The notes beneath the pieces were generated by a model. That model was not told the DNA's origin. It saw only the letters and a program-made list of their open reading frames with translations, and did not search any database. Made by a program: the position numbers and the translations under genes. From contig NZ_FRAA01000001.1 in the NCBI RefSeq assembly GCF_900142205.1, forward strand, positions 836,803-900,802: DNA of 64,000 bases, given 5' to 3'. Source of the DNA: Reichenbachiella agariperforans (GTDB lineage: Bacteria > Bacteroidota > Bacteroidia > Cytophagales > Cyclobacteriaceae). This document shows, piece after piece, positions 62,397 through 64,000 of the stretch; position 1 is the first letter of the stretch; the number at the start of each line of letters is the position of its first letter.

Positions 62397-63956
62397 TCAA
62401 AAAGGGGTTTCTATACCTAGTTGTTTACAATAGTCAGCGATGGTTCCATCGGTAGACAGCATGTCTTTTTCCAGTGATTTCAGCTCATTGGCGACAGCCG
62501 CCAAGTCAACAGGTTCTTCTTCCTCAAAGGTGTCCACATAGCGAGGGATGTTGAGGTTGTAGTCATTTTCTCGTACTTCGTCTATCAGTGCGATATGACT
62601 GTATTTGTCTTCTTCTTTTCTCTCACGGTAGGTCTCTACCAGTTTAGAGATATCCTCATCGCGGAGTACGTTCTGTGTTTTTATTTTTTCGAAATGCTGA
62701 CTGGCATCTATGAAGAGGATGTTGTCGCTGGCTGCACGTAGTTTCTTGAGTACGAGAATACAGGTAGGGATACTGGTGCCGTAGAAGATATTAGCGGGTA
62801 AGCCGATCACAGCATCCAGATAGTTTTTGTCCTCGATCAGGTACTGGCGAATGTGTCCCTCGGCTCCACCCCGGAAGAGCACACCATGAGGTAGTACACA
62901 AGCCATCGTGCCTTGCTCATCTAGCTGATGTACCATGTGCTGTACAAAGGCAAAATCTGCCTTGCTACTGGGTGCTAGCTTGCCATAAGCTGCAAATCGA
63001 TCATCACTCATAAACAGCGGACTGGCACTCCAGTCGGCAGAGAATGGAGGATTAGCCACTATCGCCTCGAATCTTTCATCTAGATGCTGAGGATGCTCTA
63101 GTGTGTCTTCATTCTTGACATCAAACTTGCGGTAGTGTACATCGTGCATGATCATGTTCATGCGACAAAGGTTATAGGTCGTAGGATTGCTCTCCTGTCC
63201 ATAGAACTTGCTCACCTCTTTGACTTCCTTCGCTACACGTAGTAGCAGCGATCCTGATCCACATGTGGGGTCATATACACTCTTGAGTTTGTCTTTGCCT
63301 GTAGATACGATCTTAGCGAGTACTTTACTGACTTCCTGAGGCGTATAGAATTCACCTGCTTTCTTACCTGCACCACTGGCAAATTTACCAATGAGGTATT
63401 CATACGCATCTCCCAGCACATCACTCTTAATGTCATCCAGTCGAAAGTCCACTTCATCCAGATGTGCCATCACTTTGACGATCAGGTCATTCTTTTGATT
63501 TTCTGTTTTGCCCAGTTTGCTACTGGTCAGGTCCAGGTCTTCGAATAGGTTGCTAAACTCCTCTTCGCTTGCTGCACCCATGGTGCTTTGTTGGATATGG
63601 ATGAGTGTAGCAGTCAAGTCATCTAAGATGAATTTGCTTTTACCTTCGGCATTACCTCTTTTAGCGAGTTCACTGAATAGCTCGGAGGGTTCTAGGAAGT
63701 ATCCTAGTGTCTCTACGGCTTCTACTCGTATAGCAGCCAAGTAGGTTTGACCCTCTGTAGTCTTCGCGTCTATGTCTTCGTATTTGATGCCGTCTGGTTC
63801 GAGAATCACATTGGCATAGCTATGCATCTTGGTGCTGAGGTACTTGAAAAATATAAAGCCCAGTATATAATCTCGAAAGTCATCTGCTCCCATCTTTCCT
63901 CGCAGGGTATCTGCAATCTTCCAAAGTTGTTGTTCGAGATGTTGTTTTTGTGTCAT
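62397..63956 (-). CDS. hsdM: type I restriction-modification DNA methyltransferase subunit
   Basis: 519 residues. HsdM N-terminal domain (LWKIADTLRGKMGADDFRDYILGFIFFKYLS), SAM-binding SVYDPTCGSGSLLLRVA, YGQESNPTTYNLCRMNM, and the N6-adenine catalytic NPPF motif in AIVANPPFSADW; GEFYTPQEVSKVLA is also typical. Methylates host target DNA and forms the M2S core with HsdS. The operon order is hsdM-hsdS-PDDEXK-abi2-abi1-hsdR, reading leftward. Only 44 bases of upstream sequence are visible. Confidence 0.96.
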   Translation of the reverse strand: MTQKQHLEQQLWKIADTLRGKMGADDFRDYILGFIFFKYLSTKMHSYANVILEPDGIKYEDIDAKTTEGQTYLAAIRVEAVETLGYFLEPSELFSELAKRGNAEGKSKFILDDLTATLIHIQQSTMGAASEEEFSNLFEDLDLTSSKLGKTENQKNDLIVKVMAHLDEVDFRLDDIKSDVLGDAYEYLIGKFASGAGKKAGEFYTPQEVSKVLAKIVSTGKDKLKSVYDPTCGSGSLLLRVAKEVKEVSKFYGQESNPTTYNLCRMNMIMHDVHYRKFDVKNEDTLEHPQHLDERFEAIVANPPFSADWSASPLFMSDDRFAAYGKLAPSSKADFAFVQHMVHQLDEQGTMACVLPHGVLFRGGAEGHIRQYLIEDKNYLDAVIGLPANIFYGTSIPTCILVLKKLRAASDNILFIDASQHFEKIKTQNVLRDEDISKLVETYRERKEEDKYSHIALIDEVRENDYNLNIPRYVDTFEEEEPVDLAAVANELKSLEKDMLSTDGTIADYCKQLGIETPF

Positions 63957-64000
63957 CTATGAATAGATCCTAAAGTATAATAGCTTGAAAATGAAAAAAG

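Overview
The window reads as chromosome of a Bacteroidota bacterium, most likely a marine or soil member of the Cytophagales. The signs are a type IX secretion C-terminal sorting domain on a large GH16 glucanase, DUF4249 and TonB/SusC-like outer-membrane genes, a DAHP synthase fused to chorismate mutase, a Nif3/zinc-ribbon gene pair, and promoters of the Bacteroidota form TTG-N18/19-TAnnTTTG (tRNA-Thr, ferredoxin). Base composition is moderate, with AT-rich spacers. The genus call is inference.

Layout. 1-5.9 kb: a minus-strand outer-membrane locus (MG2-like exported protein cut by the window edge, DUF4249 lipoprotein, TonB receptor, exported protein). 6-9.4 kb: a MiaE-type tRNA hydroxylase, a heptanucleotide microsatellite, a putative porin and an unknown membrane-anchored protein. 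9.4-13.4 kb: Nif3, zinc-ribbon protein, TPR protein, a Lys/Ala-rich basic protein. 14.2-19.7 kb: coiled-coil and barrel envelope proteins, then an NtrC-type regulator with a hybrid histidine kinase. 20-24.2 kb: a 1377-residue secreted GH16 glucanase. 24.3-29.3 kb: xylose catabolism (xylB, xylA, sugar porter). 29.3-33 kb: a repeat-rich accessory stretch around a SEC-C/PD-(D/E)XK gene, then a CAP lipoprotein. 33-37.5 kb: GNAT, AttH/CrtC-like and cytidylate-kinase-like proteins. 37.6-41.9 kb: an aromatic amino acid operon (pheA, aminotransferase, tyrA, DAHP synthase-chorismate mutase). 42-51.5 kb: housekeeping genes (GT2, pdxH, second MiaE, YqgE, DUF349, tRNA-Thr, LuxC-like reductase, ferredoxin) and two kinase-less membrane sensors. 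51.5-54.7 kb: repeats, a wrecked IS1380-type transposase, a partial gene duplication and an HU-like gene. 54.7-64 kb: a type I restriction-modification operon with three extra defence-type genes.

Two systems stand out. First, a short unannotated reading frame of 24 residues, with nine aromatic residues in ten positions, precedes the aromatic operon. It is followed by a 12-bp terminator hairpin with a T tract, and an alternative pairing that the translating ribosome would mask. With a well-spaced promoter in front, this is a complete ribosome-mediated attenuator. Second, the hsdM-hsdS...hsdR operon is interrupted by a PD-(D/E)XK protein and two Abi_2 proteins that each keep a HEPN RNase motif (RNxxAH), each preceded by the same 88-bp repeat. 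This recalls PrrC-type RNases kept in check by a type I restriction enzyme.
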